This document shows positions 25,073 to 33,766 of a DNA stretch of 64,000 bases, one piece after another (the first letter of the stretch is position 1; every line of letters starts with the position of its first letter). This stretch comes from Streptomyces sp. NBC_01451 (GTDB lineage: Bacteria > Actinomycetota > Actinomycetes > Streptomycetales > Streptomycetaceae), in contig NZ_CP109479.1 in NCBI RefSeq assembly GCF_036227485.1, positions 744,001-808,000 of the forward strand, written 5' to 3'. The position numbers were made by a program, and so were the translations under genes. A model generated the notes under the pieces. The model had not been told where the DNA came from, did not search any database, and saw nothing but the letters and a program-made list of their open reading frames with translations.

Positions 25073-26719
25073 CTACCTCGGGTCCGCGTCCACCTGGGCC
25101 GCCCTGCCCGGAGAGCCGCCTATCGACAGGGACTCGGGGCTGGCGGTCACCGTGTCGGTGAGCCAGCGTTGGTTCGCGGAGCCGTCGCGGACCTTGACGA
25201 CCACGTCCGTGTCGGGTTCGTCGGAGGCGGGGGCGACGGCGAGGCCCTCCTGCCAGCGGGGCAGCAACTCGCCCCGCACGGTGAGGTCGTAGCGGACGTC
25301 GTCACCGCGCTCGTCGGACGCGGCGGCACAGCGGCCGAGGATGACGACACCGGCGTCGGCGTGCGAGTCCAGGCACAGCTCGGGGTTGGCGACACTGCGC
25401 AACAGGCCGTCGTCCTCGTACGTCCACAGCTGGGTCCACGCGGTCGAGCAGGACGCGAGCCTGGTGACGGCGCCGGCCGTGGCCCGGCCGCCCCGGATGT
25501 CGAGGCACAGGTCGGCGGTGACGTTCCGCAGCCGGGTCTGCCGGACGGCGGTGGGGTTGCCGCCCGTCGCGGGCGGCGAGGAGGACACCGCGGGCGGGGT
25601 AGGCGAGGCGTCGGGCGCCCCGCTGCCCTGGCCGGTCGCGCTGGAGGAGGCCGTCGGGTCGGCGCCGCTGCCGTCCTTCGGCAACAGTCCGCTGCCCAGC
25701 ACGACCGCGAGGACGACGGCCGAGGCCAGGCCCACGCTGGTGAGCAGGGTCCTCCTGTTCCGGGTCTCGCCCGGGACCGGGCGGCGCGGGGAGGGAATCC
25801 GTGACAGAAGTCGAAGCCGCCCCAGGCCACCGCCGCCTCCGCCGCGGTGCCGGGCATGACCCCGTACCCGGGTGCCGCTCTGGCTGCGTCCCGGGCGTGA
25901 GTCGAGATAGCGCCGGGCACCCCAGCCGAGCACGGCCTCGGCGAGCAGCGTGCCCAGGCCGCCCTCGAAGTGGCTCAGCTGCTCGGCGGCGTGGCGGCAG
26001 TAGCGGCACTCCGACACGTGCTGCTGGACATCGGGCAGGAGGGCGCCGCCGCGCCTGATGGGGATGTCGAGGAGACGGTTGTAGAACCGGCATTCCTTGG
26101 ACGGCGCGAGTTCCCGGTGGGCGCGGACACAACCCTCGCGGAATTGTTCACGGGCCTGTTCCAGCGACGCCGCCGCCATATTCGTGTCCATGCCAAGAAG
26201 GACGGCGGGGACATTCATCGGATCGCCCTCCACCTCGGTGTGCCACAGCAGACACTGGGCGAGTCCGGGAAGGGCCTGGAACGAACGCTCCGCGAGTTTT
26301 CGGTTTTCCGCCGTCATGGACTTCGCCGCGCGCATACCGCGACCGCCCGCCGGTTTCGTCAGGTCCGGCAGCACATCGGATATGCGGTCGTCGGCGGACC
26401 ACTCCCTGACGATGTCGCGCACGGCGACGAGGAACCTCGGGCGCAGCGCGACGGCCGACTCGGCTCGCATCACCCGTTCCAGGACCTGGTGGAAGGCGGC
26501 CGCGGTGACCATGGAGGCGGTCCGGGCCGAGGTGGCGAGGCAGATGACCGCGTACTCGTGGGCCGCCTGCCAGTGTCGCGCGGTCAGCAGGGCGACGGGC
26601 ACACCCGTCTCACCCTCAGGCCTGCTTCTGAGCTGGGCCGCGAGACTCTCGTCCGATTCACCCGGAACCCCACCGGAGTACGGGGGGTAGGACGGACGAG
26701 GGGGGTGGGGGTGGGGCAC
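25073..26719 (-). CDS. Sigma-like / zinc-finger / single-TM / ricin-lectin fusion membrane protein (paralogue 1)
   Basis: This 548-residue protein has an unusual layout. Residues about 40-230 are helical and sized like a two-domain ECF-type sigma module (weak resemblance). An anti-sigma-type zinc motif H234-x3-C238-x2-C241 follows, then the conserved stretch VLGWGARRYLDSRPGR. One membrane segment lies at about 324-346, then a Pro/Ser/Thr linker, and a ricin-type beta-trefoil (about 395-530) with repeated CLD and W-W elements outside the cell. The most direct reading is a membrane-anchored sensor coupling carbohydrate binding to transcription. The gene at 38239-40164 has the same order. The GTG start is preceded by GGAAA. 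The sigma assignment is inference. Confidence 0.72.
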   Translation of the reverse strand: MPHPHPPRPSYPPYSGGVPGESDESLAAQLRSRPEGETGVPVALLTARHWQAAHEYAVICLATSARTASMVTAAAFHQVLERVMRAESAVALRPRFLVAVRDIVREWSADDRISDVLPDLTKPAGGRGMRAAKSMTAENRKLAERSFQALPGLAQCLLWHTEVEGDPMNVPAVLLGMDTNMAAASLEQAREQFREGCVRAHRELAPSKECRFYNRLLDIPIRRGGALLPDVQQHVSECRYCRHAAEQLSHFEGGLGTLLAEAVLGWGARRYLDSRPGRSQSGTRVRGHARHRGGGGGGLGRLRLLSRIPSPRRPVPGETRNRRTLLTSVGLASAVVLAVVLGSGLLPKDGSGADPTASSSATGQGSGAPDASPTPPAVSSSPPATGGNPTAVRQTRLRNVTADLCLDIRGGRATAGAVTRLASCSTAWTQLWTYEDDGLLRSVANPELCLDSHADAGVVILGRCAAASDERGDDVRYDLTVRGELLPRWQEGLAVAPASDEPDTDVVVKVRDGSANQRWLTDTVTASPESLSIGGSPGRAAQVDADPR

Positions 26720-27184
26720 TGAGCGGTTTCCTTCCCACGCGCGGGCAACTCACAGAGGTTCCCGGCTGCGTCCCCGCCCCGACGGTGGGGCTGGACCGCC
26801 ACCGAAACACCACCGGCGAATTGAGTCCGGCCACTCCCCTGTACAGGTCGTTCACCATTGCACAAGTCGGTCACGGCCAACAAGGCACTTGGGCAACATC
26901 CATTCATTGAAGGAAAGTCAGCAACAGGAGAAACTTCCGGCACGCGCACCGGCTTTCGGTATTTTCCCCGCGCCCCGTGTGAACCGGGTGCACGCGCCGG
27001 TGCGCCTCGCACGCTCCCGGCGCGAACGGCGGTGCAGTCCACTGGAACCGGCCTTCTCGGAGGCCCCGCGCGGAAAGGCGGCTCTCCCGCGCGAAACGGC
27101 CGCCGACCCCGTTCTTCCCGCCCTCGGTCGGCGGCCCCGAGGGCGGGCCCGGCCCGGCGACGGGGCCCAACTGCCCGGATCCGC
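26720..27184. other. 465-base gap upstream of the lectin fusion gene
   Basis: No gene is supported. Bases 26850-26960 are AT-richer than the surroundings and probably contain the promoter of the minus-strand fusion gene. The right end holds the overlapping hairpins described separately. Confidence 0.45.
27098..27147 (-). terminator. Overlapping hairpins downstream of the toxin gene
   Basis: Two 11-bp stems share bases and cannot form together: 27098-27108 with 27126-27136, and 27117-27127 with 27137-27147. Read on the minus strand they lie 38 bases beyond the toxin stop and most simply act as a terminator. Confidence 0.55.
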
Positions 27185-27562
27185 TCAGATCTGCCAGGAG
27201 CGCAGCCGGTCGGCCGCGCCGTAGACGTCGACCTTCCCCGAGATCAGGTCGCGTGCGAGGTCGACGAGGGCGCCGTAGGGCGGGTCGATGCCGACGTCAC
27301 TGACGAACATGTACGCCACGGCGGTGGCGCAGGCGAAGCGGGCGTTGGCCGACGGGAGCGGCTTGAGCAGGGCGAGGGTGTGCAGCAGCGCGGCGGCCCG
27401 CCAGGCCGGGTCGGAGTCCACGCCGAGGCGCGGCGGATCGACCCGGTGCCGTGCCACCGCGGCCACCAGGGCGGAGAAGTCGTTGACCGTGGGCTGGTCC
27501 GGCAGGACCTCTTCGTGGCGCTGGAGCAGCCAGGGCACGTCGATGTGGATGACGGGAGCCAT
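27185..27562 (-). CDS. Fic/Doc-family toxin-like protein, degenerate active site
   Basis: This 125-residue protein resembles the actinobacterial Fic/Doc (death-on-curing) toxins in length and in the order: N-terminal PVIHIDVPWLL, central helix RAAALLHTLALLKPLPSANARFACATAVAYMF. The Fic motif HxFx(D/E)(A/G)N(K/G)R appears as KPLPSANAR: the catalytic His is missing but the Asn and Arg remain. If active it would modify a translation factor or similar target; otherwise it may act by another mechanism or be inert. It starts 3 bases after the antitoxin stop and is co-transcribed with it. Confidence 0.75.
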   Translation of the reverse strand: MAPVIHIDVPWLLQRHEEVLPDQPTVNDFSALVAAVARHRVDPPRLGVDSDPAWRAAALLHTLALLKPLPSANARFACATAVAYMFVSDVGIDPPYGALVDLARDLISGKVDVYGAADRLRSWQI

Positions 27563-27565
27563 CGG

Positions 27566-27814
27566 TCAGGCGACCTGTCCCTGACGCCCCGGCGCGACCG
27601 GTTCGTCCTCGGGGAACGCGGCGGCGAACTCGTCGGCGTGGGCCGCGAAGAACCGCCGGAACTCCTCCGCACCCTCCTGCAGGGCACGGTGGCGGGCGAT
27701 GTCGGCCGCCGCCGCCTCACGCACGAGGGCCTTCATGGACGTACCGCGCTCCTTGGCTATCTGCCGCAGGTCCTCTAGCTCGCGGTCACTGAACTCCACG
27801 TTGAGAGCTGGCAT
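27566..27814 (-). CDS. Ribbon-helix-helix-type antitoxin
   Basis: This 82-residue protein begins with a short strand (ALNVEFSDRELEDL) and two helices (QIAKERGTSMKALVREAAAADI), the layout of a ribbon-helix-helix DNA-binding domain. The acidic C-terminal tail would bind and neutralise the toxin encoded 3 bases downstream. Such antitoxins usually repress their own operon. The ATG at 27814 follows an AT-rich stretch (27836-27855) that probably holds the promoter. Confidence 0.78.
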   Translation of the reverse strand: MPALNVEFSDRELEDLRQIAKERGTSMKALVREAAAADIARHRALQEGAEEFRRFFAAHADEFAAAFPEDEPVAPGRQGQVA

Positions 27815-27905
27815 GCCCCCACGGTACCTCGCCGGTACTTACCCGTAAATATCAGCAGGTCAGCCCGGTGAGGCGGAGGTACCGAGGGGGCGAGGCACGG
27901 CCCGG

Positions 27906-30149
27906 TTATCCCTGGTCGGCCACGAAGGACGCCATTCGGGCCAGGGCCGCGTTCCAGTTGACCGTGTGCTCGTTCGTCGACCAGGACTGGATGTCGTCGA
28001 TGTAGCAGAACTGGCCGACGCAGCCCTGGAGTTTGCTCTGTGCGTAGGGGTCCTGAATGCTGGAGTTGGGGCCTCCGGCGAGCGTGCCGTCCGGCGGGCC
28101 GGGCAGGCTCGGGTCGAGCTGCTTGGCGTACCAACGGCTGTGCTGCTGATGCGAGTTGACCTCGCCGTAACCCGTCACGTACGACATGTTCAGCGCGTTG
28201 CGGCCGAAGAGGTAGTCCATGCTCTGGAGCGCGCCGTCCCGGTACTTCGAGGCGCCGCTGATGTCGTAGGCGGTGGCGACGACGACGGCGTTGTTGAGGA
28301 TCTGGGCGTTGGATCCCCAGTCGTACACGTTGGCGTCGGGGGCGTAGGGCATGCCGTACGGCTGTGCCGCCAGCGTGGTCAGATAGCGGTCCGCGCCCTT
28401 GATCACGGACTGGCGGACCTTGTCCCGGCCGGGCAGCCCGTTCGGGACGGTCGCCAGGTCGAGCCGGCCGGCCGCCGCGGTCCTGGCCCAGTCGAAGCCG
28501 AGGGGCACGAAGATGTCGGCCGTGTGGACCGGCGAGTTCAGGATGAACCGCTCGAACGCCTTCTCACCGGTGCTGAGGTACAGCTCGGCGGCGGCCCAGT
28601 AGAACTCGTCCTGTGCGTCGGTGTCGTTGTAGGCACCGCCACCGGTCGCGTCGTTCGGGTCGGCGTGGAGGCCGGGGTGCGCGAGGGCGGCCGTCCAGGC
28701 CTTGCGCGCCACCGCGAGGGCACGGGCGGCGAACGCGCGGTCGTAGGGCCGGTACAGCCGGGCCGCCTGCGCCGCCGTGGCGGCGAGGTTCAGGGTGGCC
28801 TCGGTGGTCGGCGGGTGCAGTTGGCGCTTCTGCGGGTCGTCGCTCGGCAGCAGCGGCAGCCCGGTCCACTGCTCGTCGTGGATCTTGTGGTGCGCCATGC
28901 CGGCCAGCGGCTGCCCGTCGGGCACCTGCATCTTCAACAGGAAGTCCAGCTCCCAGCGGGCCTCGTCCAGGACGTCGGGCACCTTGTTGCCGCTCTCCGG
29001 GATGGCGAGCGTGCCGTCACCGAGCTTGTCCCGCTGCCCCGTACGGGCGTGCAGGGCGCGCTCGTACGTGCTCAGCACCTCCCACGTGGAGATGCCGCCG
29101 TTGACGACGTACTTGCCGTGGTCACCGGCGTCGTACCAGCCGCCGGTGACATCGAGCGTGTAGTCGCACACACCCGGCTGGCACGGCACGGCGGAGTCGC
29201 CCCGGTTGGGCGCCACGTCGACGTGGCCGGCGGGGCGGGCGTAGCCGGGGCGCAGATCGTCGCGGATCGCGATGCCGCTGCGCTGCGTGTAGTAGTACTT
29301 CAGCGAGTCCTGCCGCAGCCGGTCGTAGGCGCTCGCGTCGATGTCGAAGGGACGGCTCGTCTCACCGTCGGCGACCAGCGTGAGGCCGGTGCCACGCTTG
29401 CGGTAGGAGCCGAAGTCGATGGTGTGCACGTTCTGCCCGGAGGAGGCGTCGGTGCCGCGCGGCACGGTCCTGCCGTGGGCCACCGTCGCCCCGTCGGCCT
29501 TCTTCAGCTGCCAGGGCAGCGGCTGCGTGGCGTCGGTGACCAGCGTGGCGTTCTTCGGGCCGGCGGGCAGATAGGCGACCTGGTTGACCCGTACCCGGGG
29601 TCCGGTGTCGGGTTCGTACACCTCGGGCGGTACCCCGCCCACCAGCGACACGTCGTCCATACAGAACCGGAAGGCCTCTGCGCTGCCGCCGAGCTGGAAA
29701 CCGACCTGGCCCTGGGCCGTGTCCGCGGGCGCGGTGAACGTGTAGGTGTAGGCGTCGCCCGACACGCTCAGCTGCGGGCTGACCTCGAAGTAGGTGTCGT
29801 ACGGGGACACCGACAGGCCGACGATCGCCCGGACGACGTGTCCGGCGGGCGCGCCCAGCGCCTTGAAGGCGAACCGGTAGGACTCGCCCTTGACCAGGGT
29901 GATGTCGTTCTGGCCGACGGCGGCGTCCCAGCGGTTGGCGGTCCCGCCGGGTACGTCCGCGCAGAGGCCTCCGTCGGAGAGGCCGGCGGTGACGTTGCTG
30001 GTCGTCCACCAGGGGGCGGTGGTGGTGTCGAAGGTGCCGTTCTTCACCTGTTCGATCTCCTCGGCACCGGCCGGGCCGGCGGGGAGTGCGGTGAGTGCCG
30101 CCGCGAGGAGGGCGGTCACCGAGAACAGGGTGGTTCTGCGTCGTTTCAC
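27906..30149 (-). CDS. Secreted GH9 endoglucanase with CBM4/9 module
   Basis: This 747-residue cellulase has a signal peptide (about 1-29), an N-terminal CBM4/9-type beta-sandwich (about 32-180), an immunoglobulin-like CelD_N domain (about 190-275) and a GH9 (alpha/alpha)6 barrel (about 280-745). The catalytic-base aspartates are in [12 protein letters not shown] and the proton-donor glutamate in [13 protein letters not shown] near the C-terminus. It cleaves beta-1,4-glucan outside the cell. The GTG start has GGAG upstream. A perfect CebR operator lies 24 bases before the start, so expression should be induced by cello-oligosaccharides. Confidence 0.93.
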   Translation of the reverse strand: MKRRRTTLFSVTALLAAALTALPAGPAGAEEIEQVKNGTFDTTTAPWWTTSNVTAGLSDGGLCADVPGGTANRWDAAVGQNDITLVKGESYRFAFKALGAPAGHVVRAIVGLSVSPYDTYFEVSPQLSVSGDAYTYTFTAPADTAQGQVGFQLGGSAEAFRFCMDDVSLVGGVPPEVYEPDTGPRVRVNQVAYLPAGPKNATLVTDATQPLPWQLKKADGATVAHGRTVPRGTDASSGQNVHTIDFGSYRKRGTGLTLVADGETSRPFDIDASAYDRLRQDSLKYYYTQRSGIAIRDDLRPGYARPAGHVDVAPNRGDSAVPCQPGVCDYTLDVTGGWYDAGDHGKYVVNGGISTWEVLSTYERALHARTGQRDKLGDGTLAIPESGNKVPDVLDEARWELDFLLKMQVPDGQPLAGMAHHKIHDEQWTGLPLLPSDDPQKRQLHPPTTEATLNLAATAAQAARLYRPYDRAFAARALAVARKAWTAALAHPGLHADPNDATGGGAYNDTDAQDEFYWAAAELYLSTGEKAFERFILNSPVHTADIFVPLGFDWARTAAAGRLDLATVPNGLPGRDKVRQSVIKGADRYLTTLAAQPYGMPYAPDANVYDWGSNAQILNNAVVVATAYDISGASKYRDGALQSMDYLFGRNALNMSYVTGYGEVNSHQQHSRWYAKQLDPSLPGPPDGTLAGGPNSSIQDPYAQSKLQGCVGQFCYIDDIQSWSTNEHTVNWNAALARMASFVADQG

Positions 30150-30172
30150 GTCTGGGCTCCTCGGGGGGAGGG

Positions 30173-30186
30173 TGGGAGCGCTCCCA
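30173..30186. promoter_or_regulatory. CebR operator (TGGGAGCGCTCCCA)
   Basis: The 14-base perfect palindrome is identical to the CebR-box consensus of cellulose-utilisation genes in Streptomyces. It sits 24 bases upstream of the GH9 start codon, where the LacI-family repressor CebR would block transcription until cellobiose or cellotriose releases it. Confidence 0.9.
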
Positions 30187-30299
30187 TAAATGGACGTGGC
30201 CCATGCTCTGCGAGGTCGTGCGGCGCGTCAACGGTGTGGACCGTACTGGGCGCGCGTACAGGGTTGTTCGCCCCCGCCGCCCCGCCCGTCCCATCCCTG

Positions 30300-30395
30300 G
30301 GGGCCGCGCCCCCGGACCCCCGCTTTCGGCCCTGAAGGGGCCTCGTCCTCAAACGCCGGACGGGCTGAAAGGCCCCGAGGACGGGCAGGGGCGGC
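30300..30395. repeat. Streptomyces dispersed intergenic repeat with stem-loops
   Basis: The segment around CCTCAAACGCCGGACGGGCT resembles an intergenic sequence I recall as abundant in Streptomyces genomes. Arms CGTCCTC (30344-30350) and GAGGACG (30377-30383) can pair. It lies just beyond the stop of the GH2 gene and could serve as its terminator. Confidence 0.5.
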
Positions 30396-30406
30396 GGGGG
30401 CGAGAA

Positions 30407-33400
30407 TCAGCCCGCCGGCGCCTCCAGCCGGGTGATTCGCAACGCACCGCGCGTCTCCCCCGGGTAACGGCTCGTCAGGTCGAGCCGCAGGCCGGTGCCC
30501 CGTACCGCCGCGAAGGTGATCACCGTCGGCGTGTCGGAGGCGTCTGCCCACTGGACGGCCGCGTCCGGCACCCGCACGTACCGGTCGCCGTCCCGCACCG
30601 ACACGGCGACCGACGCGGGCAGGCTGTGGATGGCGTCCACCGTGAAGGAGACCTCGACCCGGGTGAAGTCGCGGGCCCGTCCGTAGTCGACCGAGACCCA
30701 GTCCTCGGCGCGGGCCCCGCTGAACGCGGGCAGCAGCGCGGTCGGCGACTTGTAGAACGCGTTGGACCAGCCGGTGCCCGGCGCGCCGTCGAGCATCGCG
30801 GCGGGGAGTGTGTCCGGGCGGCCGGAGTAGCCGGCGTCCGCAGCGGGGTAGGTGGGGGTCCCCGGGCCCGGGTCGGGTGTGAAGAGCGCGGCCGGCGTCA
30901 GCGCCTCGTCGTGCGCCGGCGTCGTACGGACCTCGGCCCTGCCCGTGCGCAGCCCCGCCGACCGGGCCGTGACCTTCAGCCGCCCGGCCGCCGTTCCCGC
31001 CCGGACGATGGCGAGTGCCTTGCCGTGGAAGGCGGTTCGGGTGCTCGCCTGATAGCGCTCGGCACTCTCCTCGCGCCCGTTGTCGAGCCCGGCCAGGGAG
31101 CCGCCGTCGACCTCGAAGGCGAGCAGGTGCTCGGCTCCGGGCACGACCACGCCCCGGGCGTCGACCACGTCGGCGGTCACGAAGCACAGCGAACGGCCGT
31201 CGGCCGCGAGGGACCCGCGGTCCGCGGTGAGGCGTATCGCGTGTGCCGGGCCCGCCGTCCGCAGGACGTCCGTCGCCACGACCCGGCCGTTCCGCCGGGC
31301 CACCGCCCTCAACTCGCCCGGCTCGTAGGGCACGTGCCAGGTCAGATGCAGCTTGCCCGCGCTGCCGTTCGGGCTGGTGTAACTGCCCGGCCAGGGGCCC
31401 GAGGTGACCGTCTTGTCGTCACCGGTGGCCTCCGTGGTCTCCAGGTAGACGCGGCCGTCGACCGTCGTCTTGGTGTCGAACCGCCTGGTGCCGAGCGGCT
31501 TTCCGTTGAGGAACAGTTCCACCGTGTCGACGTTGGCGTAGGCCCAGACCTCCACCGTGTCGCCCGGTTCGTGGTTCCAGGTCATCGGGAGCAGATGGAC
31601 CATGGGCTCGCTCGTCCACTGGCTGCGGAACAGGTGGTACATGTCCTTGGGGAAACCCGCGGTGTCGACCGCGCCGAAGAAGGACGCCTTCACCGGGAAC
31701 ACGTCGTACGGGGTCGGCTCGCCGATGTAGTCGATGCCCGACCACAGGAACTCGCCGGCGAACCACTTGCGGTCCCGGTCCTTCTTCAGGCCGTACTCAC
31801 CGCTCATCGTCCAGGAGGCGAGATTGTTGTCGTACGACGAGACCGCGCGTCGGCCCGGGGTGTGGTTCTCGCCGGTGTTGAGGCGTTCCGGTTCCTGGTA
31901 GGTGCCCCGGGTGGAGGTCTCGGACGAGGACTCCGACTCGAAGAGGAACAGGTGCGGATAGCGGGCGTGCAGGGCGTCCACCGAGGCCGCGGTGTTGTAG
32001 TTGAGGCCGAGGCCGTCGAGCTTCGCCAGGATCAGGTCGCCCGGGGTGCCGGGGGCCGGCACGCTGCGGTGACGGTGGGAGCCGATCACGATCGGGCGGG
32101 TGTCGTCGGACGCCCTCACGGCGGCGATGAGCCGGTCCGCGATGGTGAGGCCGGCGGTGGAGGTGAACTCGGAGATCTCGTTGCCGAGGGACCACATGAG
32201 GACGGCGGGCGAGTTGCGGGCGGCCCGCACCATCTCCGTGATGTCCCGGTCCGCCCACTCATCGAAGAACCGGCCGTAGTCGTAGCGGGTCTTGGAACTG
32301 CGCCAGCAGTCGAAGGCCTCGACCATCATCACGATGCCCAGCTCCTCGCAGACCTGGATCATCTCCGGCGAGGGCGGGTTGTGGGAGGTGCGGAAGGCGT
32401 TGACGCCCATCGACTTCATGATGGTCATCTGCCGGCGGATCGCGTCGACGCTGACGGCGGCCCCGAGGGCGCCCAGGTCGTGGTGGAGGTCGACTCCCCT
32501 GATCTTGTGAGCGGTGCCGTTGAGCTGGAAGCCCTCGTCCGGGTCGAAGCGGAAGGTCCGGATGCCGAAGGTCGTGCGGTGGGTGTCGACAGTGATGCCG
32601 CCGACCCGCAGTCCGGTCTTCAGGGTGTAGCGGTGCGGTGCCGCGAAGTCCCACAACTGCGGTTCGGGGACAATGAGTTCATGGGTCTCGGTCGACCGGT
32701 CGGTGACGGCGGCCGTGGAGGACGTACGGGCGACCGTACGGCCGCGGGGATCCACGATCCGGGAGACGACCTCGACCTCGGCGGCGCTGCCCGAAGCGTT
32801 GACCACGGAGGTCCGAACCCGGACGACGGCCCGGCCCTCGGCGACCTCCGGGGTGGTGACATACGTACCCCAGCGCTCCACGTGCACCGGCTCGGTGACG
32901 ACCAGCCGGGCCTCGCGGTAGATGCCGCTGCCCGAGTACCAGCGGCTGCTGGGCAGCCGGTTCTGCACCTTCACCGCGAGCACGTTCTCGGTGGTGCCGT
33001 CGGTGTGAAGAAGGCCGGTGAGGTCAAGGGCGAATCCGGTGTAGCCGTAGGGGTGACGGCCGGCCTCCGTGCCGTTGCAGTAGACGTAGGAGTCCATGTA
33101 GACGCCGTCGAACTCCACCGAGATCCGCTTACCGGCGAGCGCGGGCGGGAGTGTGAAGGCGAGGCGGTACCAGCCGAGGCCGCCGGGGAAGAACCCGGTG
33201 CCGCTGGTGGTGCCGTGGTCGGTGGTCGGGGCGAGCTCGATGCTCCAGTCGTGGGGGACGGCGACCGTCCGCCACGCCGAGTCGTCGTAGGCGGGGTCGG
33301 GAGCGTTCGCGTACTCGCCCGTGGGGTCGGTGATCCCGCCCGGGTCGACCAGCGCGAAGCGCCAGCCGTCCCGCAGCGGGACGGTTCGGCGGCCGGACCG

Positions 33401-33499
33401 GCCGGAGGCGGCCCGCGCGTCGGCCGCGGTGCCCAGCAGGGCTCCGGCCGCGGGGGCGGACGTACCGGCGGCCAACACCGATCTGCGAGTGACTGTCAC
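30407..33499 (-). CDS. Secreted GH2 glycosidase (beta-galactosidase family) with C-terminal sugar-binding domain
   Basis: This 1030-residue enzyme has a Tat-type signal (TRRSVLAAG, residues 4-12). The sugar-binding sandwich (about 40-200), Ig-like domain (about 205-310) and TIM barrel (about 315-600) are the GH2 core. The acid/base glutamate is in WSLGNEIS and the nucleophile glutamate in FLFESESSSE. Further Ig-like domains precede a discoidin/F5-8-type domain near residues 890-1025. The substrate could be a beta-galactoside or a related glycoside. The GTG start has GGGAGAG upstream. No CebR box is seen here, so control differs from the adjacent GH9 gene. Confidence 0.9.
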   Translation of the reverse strand: MTVTRRSVLAAGTSAPAAGALLGTAADARAASGRSGRRTVPLRDGWRFALVDPGGITDPTGEYANAPDPAYDDSAWRTVAVPHDWSIELAPTTDHGTTSGTGFFPGGLGWYRLAFTLPPALAGKRISVEFDGVYMDSYVYCNGTEAGRHPYGYTGFALDLTGLLHTDGTTENVLAVKVQNRLPSSRWYSGSGIYREARLVVTEPVHVERWGTYVTTPEVAEGRAVVRVRTSVVNASGSAAEVEVVSRIVDPRGRTVARTSSTAAVTDRSTETHELIVPEPQLWDFAAPHRYTLKTGLRVGGITVDTHRTTFGIRTFRFDPDEGFQLNGTAHKIRGVDLHHDLGALGAAVSVDAIRRQMTIMKSMGVNAFRTSHNPPSPEMIQVCEELGIVMMVEAFDCWRSSKTRYDYGRFFDEWADRDITEMVRAARNSPAVLMWSLGNEISEFTSTAGLTIADRLIAAVRASDDTRPIVIGSHRHRSVPAPGTPGDLILAKLDGLGLNYNTAASVDALHARYPHLFLFESESSSETSTRGTYQEPERLNTGENHTPGRRAVSSYDNNLASWTMSGEYGLKKDRDRKWFAGEFLWSGIDYIGEPTPYDVFPVKASFFGAVDTAGFPKDMYHLFRSQWTSEPMVHLLPMTWNHEPGDTVEVWAYANVDTVELFLNGKPLGTRRFDTKTTVDGRVYLETTEATGDDKTVTSGPWPGSYTSPNGSAGKLHLTWHVPYEPGELRAVARRNGRVVATDVLRTAGPAHAIRLTADRGSLAADGRSLCFVTADVVDARGVVVPGAEHLLAFEVDGGSLAGLDNGREESAERYQASTRTAFHGKALAIVRAGTAAGRLKVTARSAGLRTGRAEVRTTPAHDEALTPAALFTPDPGPGTPTYPAADAGYSGRPDTLPAAMLDGAPGTGWSNAFYKSPTALLPAFSGARAEDWVSVDYGRARDFTRVEVSFTVDAIHSLPASVAVSVRDGDRYVRVPDAAVQWADASDTPTVITFAAVRGTGLRLDLTSRYPGETRGALRITRLEAPAG

Positions 33500-33766
33500 G
33501 GCGGCTCTCCCTCATCAGGGCCCAGAAGTACTCACAATTGATCGTTAACAAACAGATTCTGACGGTGCGGCACATGCGTCCGTCAAGAGTCCGGTGACGT
33601 ACTTCGGCCCCACCTGTCACAACGGCCGGAATCCCGCCCCGCGCGGCGGCCTTCCCGGCGGTCCGGGGACATGGGTGTTACTGACCATGCGGGGACAGAA
33701 CGCACTAGTGTGGAACACCAGTGACATCCCCTGCTCACTGTGAGTGTTCACGATGGAGTGGCGACG

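Noticed and set aside
26858..27778. 306-codon plus-strand frame across the toxin-antitoxin pair
   Set aside because: Reverse-strand shadow of two short genes with recognisable folds.
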